A stretch of DNA of 64,000 nt from Pseudomonadota bacterium (GTDB lineage: Bacteria > Pseudomonadota > Alphaproteobacteria > Rhizobiales > Rhizobiaceae): NCBI GenBank assembly GCA_020161665.1, contig JAIUPA010000022.1, forward strand, positions 124,001 through 188,000, given 5' to 3'. The position numbers and the translations under genes are program-made. How positions within the stretch are numbered: the first letter of the stretch is position 1; each line of letters starts with the position of its first letter. Shown piece by piece: positions 1 through 7,966 of this stretch. The notes under the pieces were generated by a model. That model did not search any database. It was not told where the DNA came from and saw only the letters and a list, made by a program, of their open reading frames with translations.

Positions 1-102
1 AACCAATGCGGGTGGTACAGTTTTGCAAATGAATTCCAAGCGCGCGAAGCAGCCATGGAATGGCGCGGTGATAGTGCGTTTCGGCCCTCAAGTCAAAGGC
101 GC
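1..102. other. window edge, no gene recognised
   Basis: This short edge segment lies downstream of yidD. I see no complete open frame with a ribosome site here and no convincing terminator. It may hold the upstream part of a neighbouring gene cut by the window. Confidence 0.3.
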
Positions 103-471
103 TCAAAGGCCGTTCAGCTTGCGCCCGGCAAGATAATAGCGCCACGGCTTCCACCAGACGAAATCGTCAGGCAGTTTTTCCGGTACGGGATCAATGCCCC
201 AAGTGCCGCCCGGCCCGCAGCGACCGACGCGAAACAACGTCAGGAAACCGCCAGCCCAAAGGCCATACCGGCCGATGGCCTCATAGCCATATTCCGAACA
301 GGTGGGCACATGGCGGCAGGAATTGCCAATGAAGGCGGAGAGCGTCAGCTGGTAAAGGCGGATGAAGCCCATACCGAAAAGCCGCCCCGGCGTTTTTTTG
401 AACGCTCCCTGCCAGTTGCGCGAGTGACGCGTCTCTGGCTCATGTCCGGGATCACCACACTGGCCGCACAT
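103..471 (-). CDS. yidD: membrane protein insertion efficiency factor YidD
   Basis: YidD is a small inner-membrane-associated protein that assists YidC-dependent insertion of membrane proteins. The 122-residue product carries the family core at about residues 38-95: the stretch LTLSAFIGNSCRHVPTCSEY, then GRYG and the RCGPGG/DPVP signature, with the conserved cysteines. It is somewhat longer than most YidD proteins (70-110 residues) because of an N-terminal extension containing CGQC, which I left in place. It lies 4 bases after the IscU-like gene on the same strand, so the two are probably co-transcribed. In many bacteria yidD sits in the rpmH-rnpA-yidC cluster, so this placement differs. The family call is secure; the exact start is less so. 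Confidence 0.92.
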   Translation of the reverse strand: MCGQCGDPGHEPETRHSRNWQGAFKKTPGRLFGMGFIRLYQLTLSAFIGNSCRHVPTCSEYGYEAIGRYGLWAGGFLTLFRVGRCGPGGTWGIDPVPEKLPDDFVWWKPWRYYLAGRKLNGL

Positions 472-475
472 GGCC

Positions 476-925
476 TTACCCCTTTTCCGCCAGCGCCTGA
501 CGCTTGGCCAGCGCCTCGTCTATGGCTGAAAGCGTCGCCTCAAAGGTCAGCATGGTGGAGGCGTGGCGGGACGGATAGTCCTTGACCGGCTTCAGGAACC
601 GCATGTCTTCGAAACGACCCTCTGGTCCCTCGCCGCCCTGTTTCAACATAGCAAGCATCGCGTCGCGCGCGGCGCGGATTTCATCGGCACTCGCGCCAAC
701 GACGTGACGGGCGAGAACCGAGGCTGACGCCTGCCCCAGCGCGCAGGCCTTCACCTCATGGGAGAAATCGCTGACCCGGTCGCCATCCAGTTTCACATAG
801 ACCTTGACCCGCGAGCCGCAGAGCCGCGCCTGCTTTTCAGCGCTTGCCTCAGCGTCATCCAGAACGCCGGTTCGCGGCAGATTTCCCGCAAATTCAAGGA
901 TCTTGGCGTTGTAAATGTCGTCCAT
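476..925 (-). CDS. IscU/SufU-like iron-sulfur cluster scaffold protein
   Basis: This 149-residue protein matches the IscU/NifU N-terminal scaffold family, which builds Fe-S clusters on three conserved cysteines. The start at 925 gives MDDIYNAKILEFA, a typical scaffold N-terminus; an upstream in-frame start at 952 would add nine unconserved residues. Two cysteines are visible, in LCGSRV (about residue 36) and KACALGQAS (about residue 60). Where the third ligand normally lies near the C-terminus (RxxC in SufU), the sequence reads RHAST, so that cysteine is absent. The protein may therefore be a divergent scaffold or a carrier-like paralogue. It precedes yidD on the same strand and diverges from folE. 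Confidence 0.8.
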   Translation of the reverse strand: MDDIYNAKILEFAGNLPRTGVLDDAEASAEKQARLCGSRVKVYVKLDGDRVSDFSHEVKACALGQASASVLARHVVGASADEIRAARDAMLAMLKQGGEGPEGRFEDMRFLKPVKDYPSRHASTMLTFEATLSAIDEALAKRQALAEKG

Positions 926-1163
926 GGCGTGATTGTCGTATCCCTGCGGCAAAACGGAAACACAGCGTCACGGCTGCGACGGGTTCCGTCAGCTTTCCTT
1001 ACATGATATGGGACTTTCATTCCAATATGGCAAACGCCCGGTGCCAGCTTGGCAATTTGGAAGACAATACCTTGAAATTTCACCGGTCTCGAACCAGATA
1101 GGCGGTTCACTGACCGTTCGGATCGCCGGAATTTTAACCCGGCTGGACCGGGAGACCGAGACT

Positions 1164-1778
1164 ATGGATGCCATCGTGACGAATCTGAAGACCCGCCCTG
1201 CTTCGCCGCGCCCCACACGGGAACAGGCCGAGGAGGCCGTGCGCGTTCTCCTGCGCTGGGCCGGTGACGACCCGGAACGCGAAGGACTGATCGATACGCC
1301 GAAGCGCGTTGTCGATGCCTATGGTGAACTTTTCGGCGGTTATGATGCGGATCCGGCGGATGTGCTGGGCACGACCTTCGAGGAAATCGCAGGCTATGAC
1401 GATGTGGTCATCGTGCGCGACATTCCGTTCTTCTCGCATTGCGAACACCATATGGTGCCGATCATCGGCAAGGCGCATGTCGCCTATCTGCCAAAGGGCA
1501 AGGTGCTTGGTCTTTCCAAGATTGCGCGCGTGGTGGAAGTCTATGGCCGCCGCCTGCAGACGCAGGAAGCCATGACCGCCCAGATTGCCGATGCGATCCA
1601 GACGAACCTGGACCCCAAGGGCGTTGCCGTGCTGATTGAAGCCGAGCATCTGTGCATGGCCATGCGCGGCGTGCAGAAGCAGGGTTCGTCAACGCTGACG
1701 ACGAGCTTTACAGGTATCTTCAAATCCGATCCGGCAGAACAGGCGCGCTTCATGATGTCGCTGCGCGGTCTGCGCTGA
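1164..1778 (+). CDS. folE: GTP cyclohydrolase I
   Basis: FolE converts GTP to 7,8-dihydroneopterin triphosphate, the first step of folate synthesis. The 204-residue product has the family hallmarks: [12 protein letters not shown] (zinc-binding Cys and His), [20 protein letters not shown], and [14 protein letters not shown] with the second zinc cysteine. I chose the ATG at 1164 because it has GGAG nine bases upstream and gives the usual length; the frame stays open upstream but that part is unlike FolE. hisI follows 21 bases downstream on the same strand, an arrangement common in rhizobia, so the two are probably one transcript. All metal ligands are present, so it should be the zinc-type enzyme. 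Confidence 0.97.
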   Translation: MDAIVTNLKTRPASPRPTREQAEEAVRVLLRWAGDDPEREGLIDTPKRVVDAYGELFGGYDADPADVLGTTFEEIAGYDDVVIVRDIPFFSHCEHHMVPIIGKAHVAYLPKGKVLGLSKIARVVEVYGRRLQTQEAMTAQIADAIQTNLDPKGVAVLIEAEHLCMAMRGVQKQGSSTLTTSFTGIFKSDPAEQARFMMSLRGLR

Positions 1779-1799
1779 TCGTATCCTTCCGAGGTTTTC

Positions 1800-2252
1800 A
1801 TGTCCCTGACGTTTGCTGCCCCTTCCGCCGACAAGGCCGAACTGGAGGGCAATGGCGCATTCACGCCTAAATTCGACCGCGACGGCCTTGTGACCGCTAT
1901 CGTTACCGATGTGCGTGACAACACGCTGCTGATGGTCGCCTTCATGAATGCCGAGGCGCTGGCGTTGACGCTGGAAACCGGCATTGCCCATTATTACAGC
2001 CGTTCGCGCGGCAAGCTGTGGAAGAAGGGCGAAACGTCCGGCAACCTCCAGACCGTCGAGGAACTTCTGACCGACTGCGATCAGGACGCCGTGCTTCTCA
2101 AGGTGCGGGTCGCGGGCCACGATGCCACGTGCCACACCGGGCGCCGCTCGTGCTTTTACCGTCAGGTTTCCATCGAAAATGGCGTCGCGGTGACAAAAAT
2201 CATCGATGATCATCGCCATTTTGATCCGGATTCGGTCTATTCCGACAAATAG
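1800..2252 (+). CDS. hisI: phosphoribosyl-AMP cyclohydrolase
   Basis: HisI opens the adenine ring of phosphoribosyl-AMP in histidine biosynthesis. The 150-residue protein shows the family motifs [24 protein letters not shown] with SGN, the acidic stretch DCDQDA (magnesium site) and the zinc cysteines in the second half, including ATCHTG and RRSCFY. It is the stand-alone enzyme, with no HisE domain fused, as is usual in alphaproteobacteria. It follows folE closely. Other his genes are not in the window. Confidence 0.96.
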   Translation: MSLTFAAPSADKAELEGNGAFTPKFDRDGLVTAIVTDVRDNTLLMVAFMNAEALALTLETGIAHYYSRSRGKLWKKGETSGNLQTVEELLTDCDQDAVLLKVRVAGHDATCHTGRRSCFYRQVSIENGVAVTKIIDDHRHFDPDSVYSDK

Positions 2253-2331
2253 TAAGGCCGTTTTGTCCCAAAATGGCGCAATTTAGCCCAAAGTTGAAGT
2301 CGATATACCGATTGTCAACGTTAGGCGGCGC

Positions 2332-2337
2332 TATAAT
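2332..2337 (+). promoter_or_regulatory. possible -10 element before the patatin gene
   Basis: A perfect TATAAT lies 42 bases upstream of the patatin start. The best -35 candidate, TTGTCA at 2312-2317, is only 14 bases away, so the promoter assignment is tentative. Confidence 0.3.
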
Positions 2338-2378
2338 ATGCATCAGGAGGATTTTGCAGCCGGAGGAGGGTGCAAATC

Positions 2379-3332
2379 ATGATGCTGAACTGGCCACTTC
2401 ATCGTAACCCAACCACGTCGTCGGTGGGCGGCGGAGCCTCGGTGCCCGCGTCCCCGACCGTACCGGATATTTCCCGCATGCCGAAGAAAATGCCTATTGC
2501 GCTTGCTCTTGGTGGCGGTTCCGCCCGCGGTTGGGCGCATATCGGTGTGCTGCGTGCGCTGGATGAGGCCGGTATCGAAGTGGGCATGATTGCCGGAACG
2601 TCGATTGGCGCGCTGGTTGGCGGGTGTTATCTGGCTGGCAAGCTGGACGAACTGGAAGAATTCGCCCGTTCCCTGACCATGCGCCGCATCGCCGGCCTTC
2701 TCGACTTCACGATTGGCGGCGGCGGTCTGTTTGGCGGCATGCGCCTGACGCGCCGGATGCAGGAGCACCTTCAGGGCCTGCGCATCGAGGATCTGTCGCG
2801 CCCCTTCGTGGCCGTGGCCGCAGAGCTTTCGACCGGCCATGAAGTGTGGATCGGCTCCGGCTCGCTGATTACCGCCATTCGCGCTTCCTATGCCCTGCCC
2901 GGCATTTTCGAGCCTGTGCATTGCAATGGCCGCGTGCTGGTGGATGGCGCGCTGGTCAACCCCGTGCCGGTTACGGTTTGCCGCGCCTATGAACAGCATC
3001 TCGTGGCGGCCGTGAACCTCAACCACGATCTTTACGGGCGTTCTGCCGTGATCAAGCATTCGGCGCGCGATCAGGATAGCGACGAGGCCAGCGAAAAGCA
3101 CGAGCATCGCGGCCTGCCGAGCGTCATGGTTCAGTCCTACAACATCATCCAAGACCGCATTTCACGCGCCCGCCTTGCTGGTGATCCGCCCGATCTTGCC
3201 CTGCAACCGCGAGTCAGCGACATCGGCCTTTCGGAATTCCACCGGGCAGCGGAAACAATCGAGCGCGGCTATGAAGAAGCCCGCGCCCGCATTTCCGAAC
3301 TGAAGCGGCTTCAGGAACTGATCCCGCGCTGA
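2379..3332 (+). CDS. patatin-like phospholipase (RssA family)
   Basis: A patatin-fold serine hydrolase, predicted to act on phospholipids or other acyl esters with a Ser-Asp dyad. The 317-residue product carries the oxyanion loop GGGSARG and the nucleophile elbow GTSIGA near residues 45-80, and the catalytic Asp in DGALVNPVPV near residue 190. It resembles the bacterial RssA/NTE-like group, which lacks membrane segments. The start is ATG 2379 (or 2382), preceded by GGAGGAGGG at 2362-2370; an in-frame GTG at 2370 lies inside that ribosome site and is unlikely. Its 3' end overlaps the convergent rhomboid gene by 22 bases. Substrate and pathway cannot be told from sequence. Confidence 0.88.
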   Translation: MMLNWPLHRNPTTSSVGGGASVPASPTVPDISRMPKKMPIALALGGGSARGWAHIGVLRALDEAGIEVGMIAGTSIGALVGGCYLAGKLDELEEFARSLTMRRIAGLLDFTIGGGGLFGGMRLTRRMQEHLQGLRIEDLSRPFVAVAAELSTGHEVWIGSGSLITAIRASYALPGIFEPVHCNGRVLVDGALVNPVPVTVCRAYEQHLVAAVNLNHDLYGRSAVIKHSARDQDSDEASEKHEHRGLPSVMVQSYNIIQDRISRARLAGDPPDLALQPRVSDIGLSEFHRAAETIERGYEEARARISELKRLQELIPR

Positions 3333-4060
3333 TGGCGCTGCGGATCAAACAGGCCAAACAGGACAAAGCCGAAGACGAAGCCGCCGAGATGCGCTTCCCA
3401 GGCCACCGCACCGCCAATGTCACCAAAGATCGGCAGGCCGAGACCGACTACTACGTTGCCGAACAGCCAGGCGGCGATATAGACCACCACCGTACGGTTG
3501 GTGAAAACGTCTCCGAAGGATTGCAGCGGATAAAGATGCCCCTTCTGCGGATCATAGGGCCACCCATTGGCCGGGAAGGCAAAGCGGCAAGCCGCCCCCA
3601 TCAGCGCTGAAATCGCCCCCGAAGCCCCAATCAGCAAGACCGCCTGCCCCCAATGGAGCAGCGCGTAAAAGGCGGCGGCGGCGGCAGATGACCCAATCCA
3701 GAACAGAAAATAACGCAATGTTCCAATTCGACGCACGACAGGTGTGCCGAAAATGGACATCCATAAAACGTTGAACAGCAGGTGCTGCCAGCTGGCATGG
3801 AGAAGCGAATAGGAAACGGGCGTCCAGAGCCAGCTCAGATCTTCTGCCGTCAGCGGGTGAACATAGCGCGCCGGGATAAAAGCGAAGGTGACCACAAACC
3901 AGTCGGCCCAATCCGGCGGGAGCAGCAATGACTGCGCCCCATAAATGAGAACCAGAAGCCCGATCGAAAAACTGATGAGCGCGGGAAAATTGAAAATGGG
4001 GGCGTTCGCCTTGCGCTGCGGCTCTTCCGGAACCTCTGCCTGCTGATTGTCCTGTTCCAT
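3311..4060 (-). CDS. rhomboid family intramembrane serine protease
   Basis: This 249-residue multi-spanning protein fits the rhomboid family, which cleaves membrane-embedded substrates. The catalytic serine lies in GASGAIS (about residue 145) and the partner histidine in WEAHLGG (about residue 225), both within hydrophobic helices; HLLFN and a preceding WxHLLFN-like segment match TM2. The N-terminal 20 residues are polar and cytosolic in character. The stop overlaps the 3' end of the convergent patatin gene. A strong terminator lies 51 bases upstream of its start on the same strand, so its leader may be attenuated (see 4111-4143). Both catalytic residues are present, so it is probably active. 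Confidence 0.9.
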   Translation of the reverse strand: MEQDNQQAEVPEEPQRKANAPIFNFPALISFSIGLLVLIYGAQSLLLPPDWADWFVVTFAFIPARYVHPLTAEDLSWLWTPVSYSLLHASWQHLLFNVLWMSIFGTPVVRRIGTLRYFLFWIGSSAAAAAFYALLHWGQAVLLIGASGAISALMGAACRFAFPANGWPYDPQKGHLYPLQSFGDVFTNRTVVVYIAAWLFGNVVVGLGLPIFGDIGGAVAWEAHLGGFVFGFVLFGLFDPQRHQRGISS

Positions 4061-4110
4061 TTGGCCTCGCCCTTGCTGCGTCAGGCCCCTCGATTACAGG
4101 AGACGCAGGC

Positions 4111-4143
4111 AAAAAAAAAGCCGCCCGTTTCGATGCGGGCGGC
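4111..4143 (-). terminator. strong intrinsic terminator with no gene in front of it
   Basis: On the minus strand, a perfect 8-bp stem (GCCGCCCG with CGGGCGGC, 8-base loop) is followed by nine uridines. There is no convincing coding region on the minus strand between it and the PAS_5 gene at 4339. It therefore ends either a small RNA or an attenuated leader of the rhomboid gene. Confidence 0.85.
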
Positions 4144-4330
4144 GCTGGCGACCGTGGATGGTCAGCCGAATGATGTGCTGGAGTCAAGTTCCCGTAAGAG
4201 ATGAATTCCTTATGACACAATGAACGGCAGCCAACAACGGAAACGATTGATTAACCTTAATTTCTGCTAACGGATTGACCACCATCAAACTGGCACGGTT
4301 TTCGCAATTTCAACCATAAGATATCAACTC
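4144..4330 (-). ncRNA. candidate small RNA or attenuated leader
   Basis: This non-coding interval lies just upstream, on the minus strand, of the strong terminator at 4111-4143. It holds a small additional hairpin (GACC...GGTC near 4150-4162) but no ORF with a ribosome site. Length (about 150-200 nt) and ending are those of a trans-acting sRNA. I do not recognise the family, and the 5' end is not defined; a leader of the rhomboid mRNA is the alternative. Confidence 0.35.
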
Positions 4331-4338
4331 AGCCCGTT

Positions 4339-4947
4339 ATGAGTATCAAAATGCCGTATCACATGACTGCTGCTGACATATTTGCGTATTGGAAGGCGCT
4401 GCGTGAAGGCAACCTGCCGCCGCTTCGCAGCAGCATCGCGCCCTCGAACATTCGCGGCGCCCTGCCCGATCTGTTCATGCTGGATGTCAATGACGGCGAT
4501 GTGCCGGTGTTTCGGCTGGCCGGAACGCGCATCTGCGCGCTCTTTGCGCAGGAGCTTCGCGGTCTGCCGTTTGCGCATCTTTGGGCGCAAGGTCAGGCTG
4601 ATAACGCAGTTGCATTGAGCCATGCCGCAATCCAGTACGCCTGCCCGTTCCTGCTGAACGTCACCGGCTTCACCACCGAAGGGGTTGCGCAGCGTTTCGA
4701 TGTGCTTCTGCTGCCGCTGCGTTCGAGCACGGATAATTGCGACCGGCTGATGGGAGCACTCGTGGCGCAAGGCCACGGCATCAACCTGTCCGCCGAGGCG
4801 ACCCTTTCGGGGCTTTACATTGATCGCAGCCGGCCGCTGGCCGATATTGGCGACGCCATCCGCGTTGCCAGCACGACGACCCGGCCGGTTTCGGCGGCAC
4901 AGACGGACACGAAAGAGACCGGAAAGCCCGTTATTTTCGCCCGTTAA
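4339..4947 (+). CDS. PAS_5-family (PAS domain) protein
   Basis: The 202-residue protein matches the alphaproteobacterial PAS_5 family (formerly a DUF), a stand-alone PAS-like sensor fold. Diagnostic stretches are IFAYWKALREGNLPP near the N-terminus, SNIRGALPDLFMLD, FRLAGTRICALF with the following LRGLPF, and FDVLLLPL near residue 120. There is no attached kinase, cyclase or DNA-binding domain, so the output is unknown. The C-terminal 30 residues are polar and look disordered. No other gene shares its strand immediately upstream, and a PilZ gene lies 144 bases downstream. Ligand and role are not inferable. Confidence 0.8.
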   Translation: MSIKMPYHMTAADIFAYWKALREGNLPPLRSSIAPSNIRGALPDLFMLDVNDGDVPVFRLAGTRICALFAQELRGLPFAHLWAQGQADNAVALSHAAIQYACPFLLNVTGFTTEGVAQRFDVLLLPLRSSTDNCDRLMGALVAQGHGINLSAEATLSGLYIDRSRPLADIGDAIRVASTTTRPVSAAQTDTKETGKPVIFAR

Positions 4948-5091
4948 CGTCGGCAAACTTGCAATAGCGCAATTCCTTCCATCGGAAATCGCCTCATGCG
5001 TGTTCCGATCCTAAAAATGCGTCCTCAAGCAACCGCTTATTAACCGGCCTCGATCTATGATCCAAATTGTAGATTTGTCGAGATCGGTATC

Positions 5092-5718
5092 ATGTACGCC
5101 AACTCCTTCGCACGTCCTTCCATGAACCGCCCTGCTCAGCAGCCTCAGGCCGCCGAGACCTACCATCGCGTGGCTGTTACGCTTCCGGGGCGGATGATGC
5201 TGAATGACCGCACCGAGCACGATTGTTCGGTCGTGGAAATGTCGCCGGGTGACGTGCTGTTGACCGCGAACGTGCTGCCTTCGCTCAATGAACGCGTGAT
5301 CGCCTATATCGACCATGTCGGCCGCATCGAAGGGCACACGCTCAGCCGCACAAACAATTCCTTCGTCATGTCGATCAACGCCACGGAGCGCAAACGCGAC
5401 AAGCTCGCCGCGCAGCTGACCTGGATCGCCAACCGTCATGAACTGGGCCTGCCGGAAGATCGTCGTCACGTTCGACTGGAACCGCGCCGCTCCATGACGG
5501 AACTGACGCTCGATAATGGTCGCCAGATCGCCTGCCGCATTATCGACTTGTCGCTTTCCGGTGCGGCCCTCGATACGGATGTGCAATTGCCGCTTGGCAC
5601 GCCGGTTCGCCTCGGCTCGATGCGCGCCCAGGTCGTTCGCCACTTCTCGGACGGTATCGCTATCGAGTTTGCCGCCGCGCAATCGCGCGAGTCGCTGACC
5701 GAGTTCCTCGCGAACTGA
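5092..5718 (+). CDS. PilZ domain protein
   Basis: This 208-residue soluble protein has a clear C-terminal PilZ domain, the cyclic-di-GMP receptor fold. It shows RRHVR (the RxxxR arm) near residue 124 and DLSLSGAAL (the D/NxSxxG motif) near residue 150. The first half (about residues 25-105) looks like a second, degenerate PilZ-like barrel (YHRVAV, VVEMSPGDVLL) that lacks the usual arginines. Such two-barrel proteins are common in rhizobia. It is a cytoplasmic protein without membrane segments. A secreted cysteine protease of the BTLCP family is the next gene downstream, after a 609-base gap. Confidence 0.88.
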   Translation: MYANSFARPSMNRPAQQPQAAETYHRVAVTLPGRMMLNDRTEHDCSVVEMSPGDVLLTANVLPSLNERVIAYIDHVGRIEGHTLSRTNNSFVMSINATERKRDKLAAQLTWIANRHELGLPEDRRHVRLEPRRSMTELTLDNGRQIACRIIDLSLSGAALDTDVQLPLGTPVRLGSMRAQVVRHFSDGIAIEFAAAQSRESLTEFLAN

Positions 5719-6327
5719 TCTCTTTCACCCTTGATTCCCCGACCCGCAAGGGTCGTTAAGCCTCCCACCTCTGTGGGTGGCATCGCCCTTGGGCGACCGT
5801 CGATCTCTGGACAATTGTTGTTTTCAGAGATGACACGGCTCTTCTCACTTTACTCAATTGCATCGTGACGCCAAAAAATCCCGGCAGAGACGGGCGCCCC
5901 GTCGCGCGCGACCACTTTACTTGCCTCGACTGACGCTCCCGCGCAGGCGTATTTGCCCGAATTTCGCCTGAAAAAAGCGACCTGAGGAACATTTTTTCTT
6001 GCCTTTTCAAGACCCTTTCAGACCCCCAATGCGCCCGATTTTACGGGCGTAGGGGCGTGTTTCAACACGGGCGCCCCTCAAAATAACACCGATTTCGACG
6101 CATCAAAGGCACGGGTTTTATCGCGATTTTCCAATCGCTTAAGGGGCGATAGGCTGCATTTTCATAAAATGCGCATCAAACTTTCGACAAATACAATTCA
6201 AGTAAAGCGAAATTATTGTTCTGTTTTTACTCGATTTTGCTTCTGATTTTCGTCGAATTCGATTTCGAGTATTTGCGTGACATAAATTTGAGCGTGTCAT
6301 TGTTCTCTCACAAACGGGGAGACAACC
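5719..6327. other. 609-base gene-free stretch with tandem hairpins
   Basis: No credible gene fits here on either strand; the one minus-strand frame of about 84 codons has no family signature. The segment holds two adjacent inverted repeats: CGCCCG/CGGGCG at 6032-6049 with a 6-base loop, and AGGGGCG/CGCCCCT at 6051-6078. Neither is followed by a U tract. The last 130 bases before the BTLCP gene are AT-rich and presumably carry its promoter. Confidence 0.45.
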
Positions 6328-6945
6328 ATGAACAAGATACTTACACTTCTGGGAGGCGCATTCACAGCAGCGGGATTGCTGTTCGCCCTGCCCCAGTCTG
6401 CCGCAGCCTTTCCCATGCCGATGCGCGTTATCGGCAAGGCCAACCCGCCGATTGGTCATTATGAATATTGCAAGACCAACGCTGCCGATTGCACGCCGAC
6501 GTCTGCAAGCGCCAATGTCTCGCCAGAGACTCTGGATGAAACCAAGTGGCGCACGATCCTTGACGTGAACTACACCGTCAACACGGAAATCCAGCCGGAA
6601 ACGGACCAGGAGATCTACGGCGTTGAAGAACGCTGGGCGATTCCCACCACCGTTGGCGACTGCGAAGACTATGTCCTTCTGAAGCGTCGCGAACTGATCA
6701 AGCGCGGCTTTGCGCCGGGCAATCTGCTCATCACCGTTGTCCTTCAGCCCAGTGGCGAAGGCCATGCCGTCTTGACCGTGCGCACCGACCGTGGCGAGTT
6801 CATCCTCGACAACATGCGCAACAAGGTTCTGGCCTGGGATGAGACGGAATATACCTACCTGAAGCGTCAGGCGAGCGACAATCCGGGCCGCTGGGTCAAG
6901 CTTCAGGATGGCCGCGCCGGCACTGTAAGCACCGTGAAATACTGA
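6328..6945 (+). CDS. bacterial transglutaminase-like cysteine proteinase (BTLCP)
   Basis: A 205-residue secreted protein of the BTLCP (peptidase C93) family, which has a papain-like transglutaminase fold. An N-terminal signal peptide (about residues 1-27, ending QSAAA) points to the periplasm. The catalytic triad is visible: Cys in GDCEDY (about 112), His in GHAVL (about 147) and Asp in LDNM (about 161). The start has GGGGAGACAACC just upstream. Relatives such as LapG cleave surface adhesins under cyclic-di-GMP control; this short form is common in Hyphomicrobiales and its substrate is not known. A terminator follows at 7013. Confidence 0.9.
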   Translation: MNKILTLLGGAFTAAGLLFALPQSAAAFPMPMRVIGKANPPIGHYEYCKTNAADCTPTSASANVSPETLDETKWRTILDVNYTVNTEIQPETDQEIYGVEERWAIPTTVGDCEDYVLLKRRELIKRGFAPGNLLITVVLQPSGEGHAVLTVRTDRGEFILDNMRNKVLAWDETEYTYLKRQASDNPGRWVKLQDGRAGTVSTVKY

Positions 6946-7012
6946 TCCGGTTCGGGACGCCCGTCCCGCCCAACGATGTCCCCGTGCCGGTCTCGTATGA
7001 CCCGGCCACGCG

Positions 7013-7051
7013 AAAAGCCGGCTCTACCGTGTCCCCGGGAGCCGGCTTTTT
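7013..7051 (+). terminator. intrinsic terminator after the BTLCP gene
   Basis: The arms AAAAGCCGGCT and AGCCGGCTTTTT (7040 onward) enclose a 16-base loop and are followed by T residues. It lies 67 bases after the BTLCP stop. The A tract on the 5' side makes it potentially bidirectional. Confidence 0.85.
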
Positions 7052-7133
7052 GTTGCCCTGATTTTCCTTTATCCGGTTGCAAACGCCGATTGGAAGCCCT
7101 CCAATCGTGCTCAACCAAGCATTTCAGGGAATC

Positions 7134-7853
7134 ATGCCGCTGCTATCCGACCGGCTCAGGCGTCTGGCGCTCATTATCGTTTCGGTGCTCGTTGTGCTCA
7201 CCGCCGCGCTCAGCTTTGCCGGGCGCTGGTTCGGTGAACAGCTGGCGCTTGGCGGAAACACTACCAGCACGGAAACCTTTACGGTCACGATCGGTCTTGA
7301 TCGCCTGCAGCTTGCCGCCAATACCATTCGCCTGCCTGAGGCGCGCCGCAGCGGCCCCACGGAACGCGCCGACCTTTATCTGACCTGGCCGGATCTCAGT
7401 GGGTACTCGCAAGCAAATGCCGCCCAGTTCAAAAGCACGGCCAATCCGGGCGCCCTGATTTTCCTACAATTGTCGCAAACCACCATGTCGCGTGACATGT
7501 CGGGCAGGCTCGACCCGATTTACCGCACCCTGTTTGAAGGCGAGCCGGTGGATTTTGGTGCCGGGCTTTTGCTGCACCGCTTCAAGGCCACGTCCGGATA
7601 TGCCGGTGAAGTGATGCTCACCTCCACAGTCAGCGGCAATGATACCTACGCAGTTCGCTGCATTCTGCCGGTCGCCGATACGCCCTCCACTGACGCCGAT
7701 TGCCAGCGCGACATCACCATCGGCAACAGTTTGAGCGTTCTTTATCGTTTTTCATCCACGCTTTTGCCGCAGTGGCGCATGCTGGATACGGCTGTTCGCG
7801 ACTATGTGGAAACCCGCCTCGCGAACGAAAGCCCCTCGCCTGCAGCGCAATAA
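7134..7853 (+). CDS. membrane-anchored protein of unknown function
   Basis: I do not recognise the family. From ATG 7134, which has AGGGA upstream, the product is 239 residues. It has one N-terminal transmembrane helix (about residues 10-30, ALIIVSVLVVLTAALSFAG) and a predicted periplasmic domain of about 200 residues. The domain holds two cysteines (VRCILP and DADCQRD) that could form a disulfide. An in-frame TTG at 7077 would add 19 unconvincing residues. It sits between two exported proteins, BTLCP and the D,D-carboxypeptidase, in the same direction, so a cell-envelope role is plausible but not shown. Confidence 0.75.
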   Translation: MPLLSDRLRRLALIIVSVLVVLTAALSFAGRWFGEQLALGGNTTSTETFTVTIGLDRLQLAANTIRLPEARRSGPTERADLYLTWPDLSGYSQANAAQFKSTANPGALIFLQLSQTTMSRDMSGRLDPIYRTLFEGEPVDFGAGLLLHRFKATSGYAGEVMLTSTVSGNDTYAVRCILPVADTPSTDADCQRDITIGNSLSVLYRFSSTLLPQWRMLDTAVRDYVETRLANESPSPAAQ

Positions 7854-7966
7854 AAATTGCGCTAAAATGGCAACCTTTTCTTCATCATAAACCACTTGGT
7901 AACGCACCGGACCTAATGTGATGGGAACGGCTGCTGAAGCTTGGCCGGACAAAAACGAAACAGTAA

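Noticed and set aside
5756..6010. 84-codon minus-strand frame in the PilZ-BTLCP gap
   Set aside because: No ribosome site, no domain, and basic low-complexity composition; treated as non-coding.
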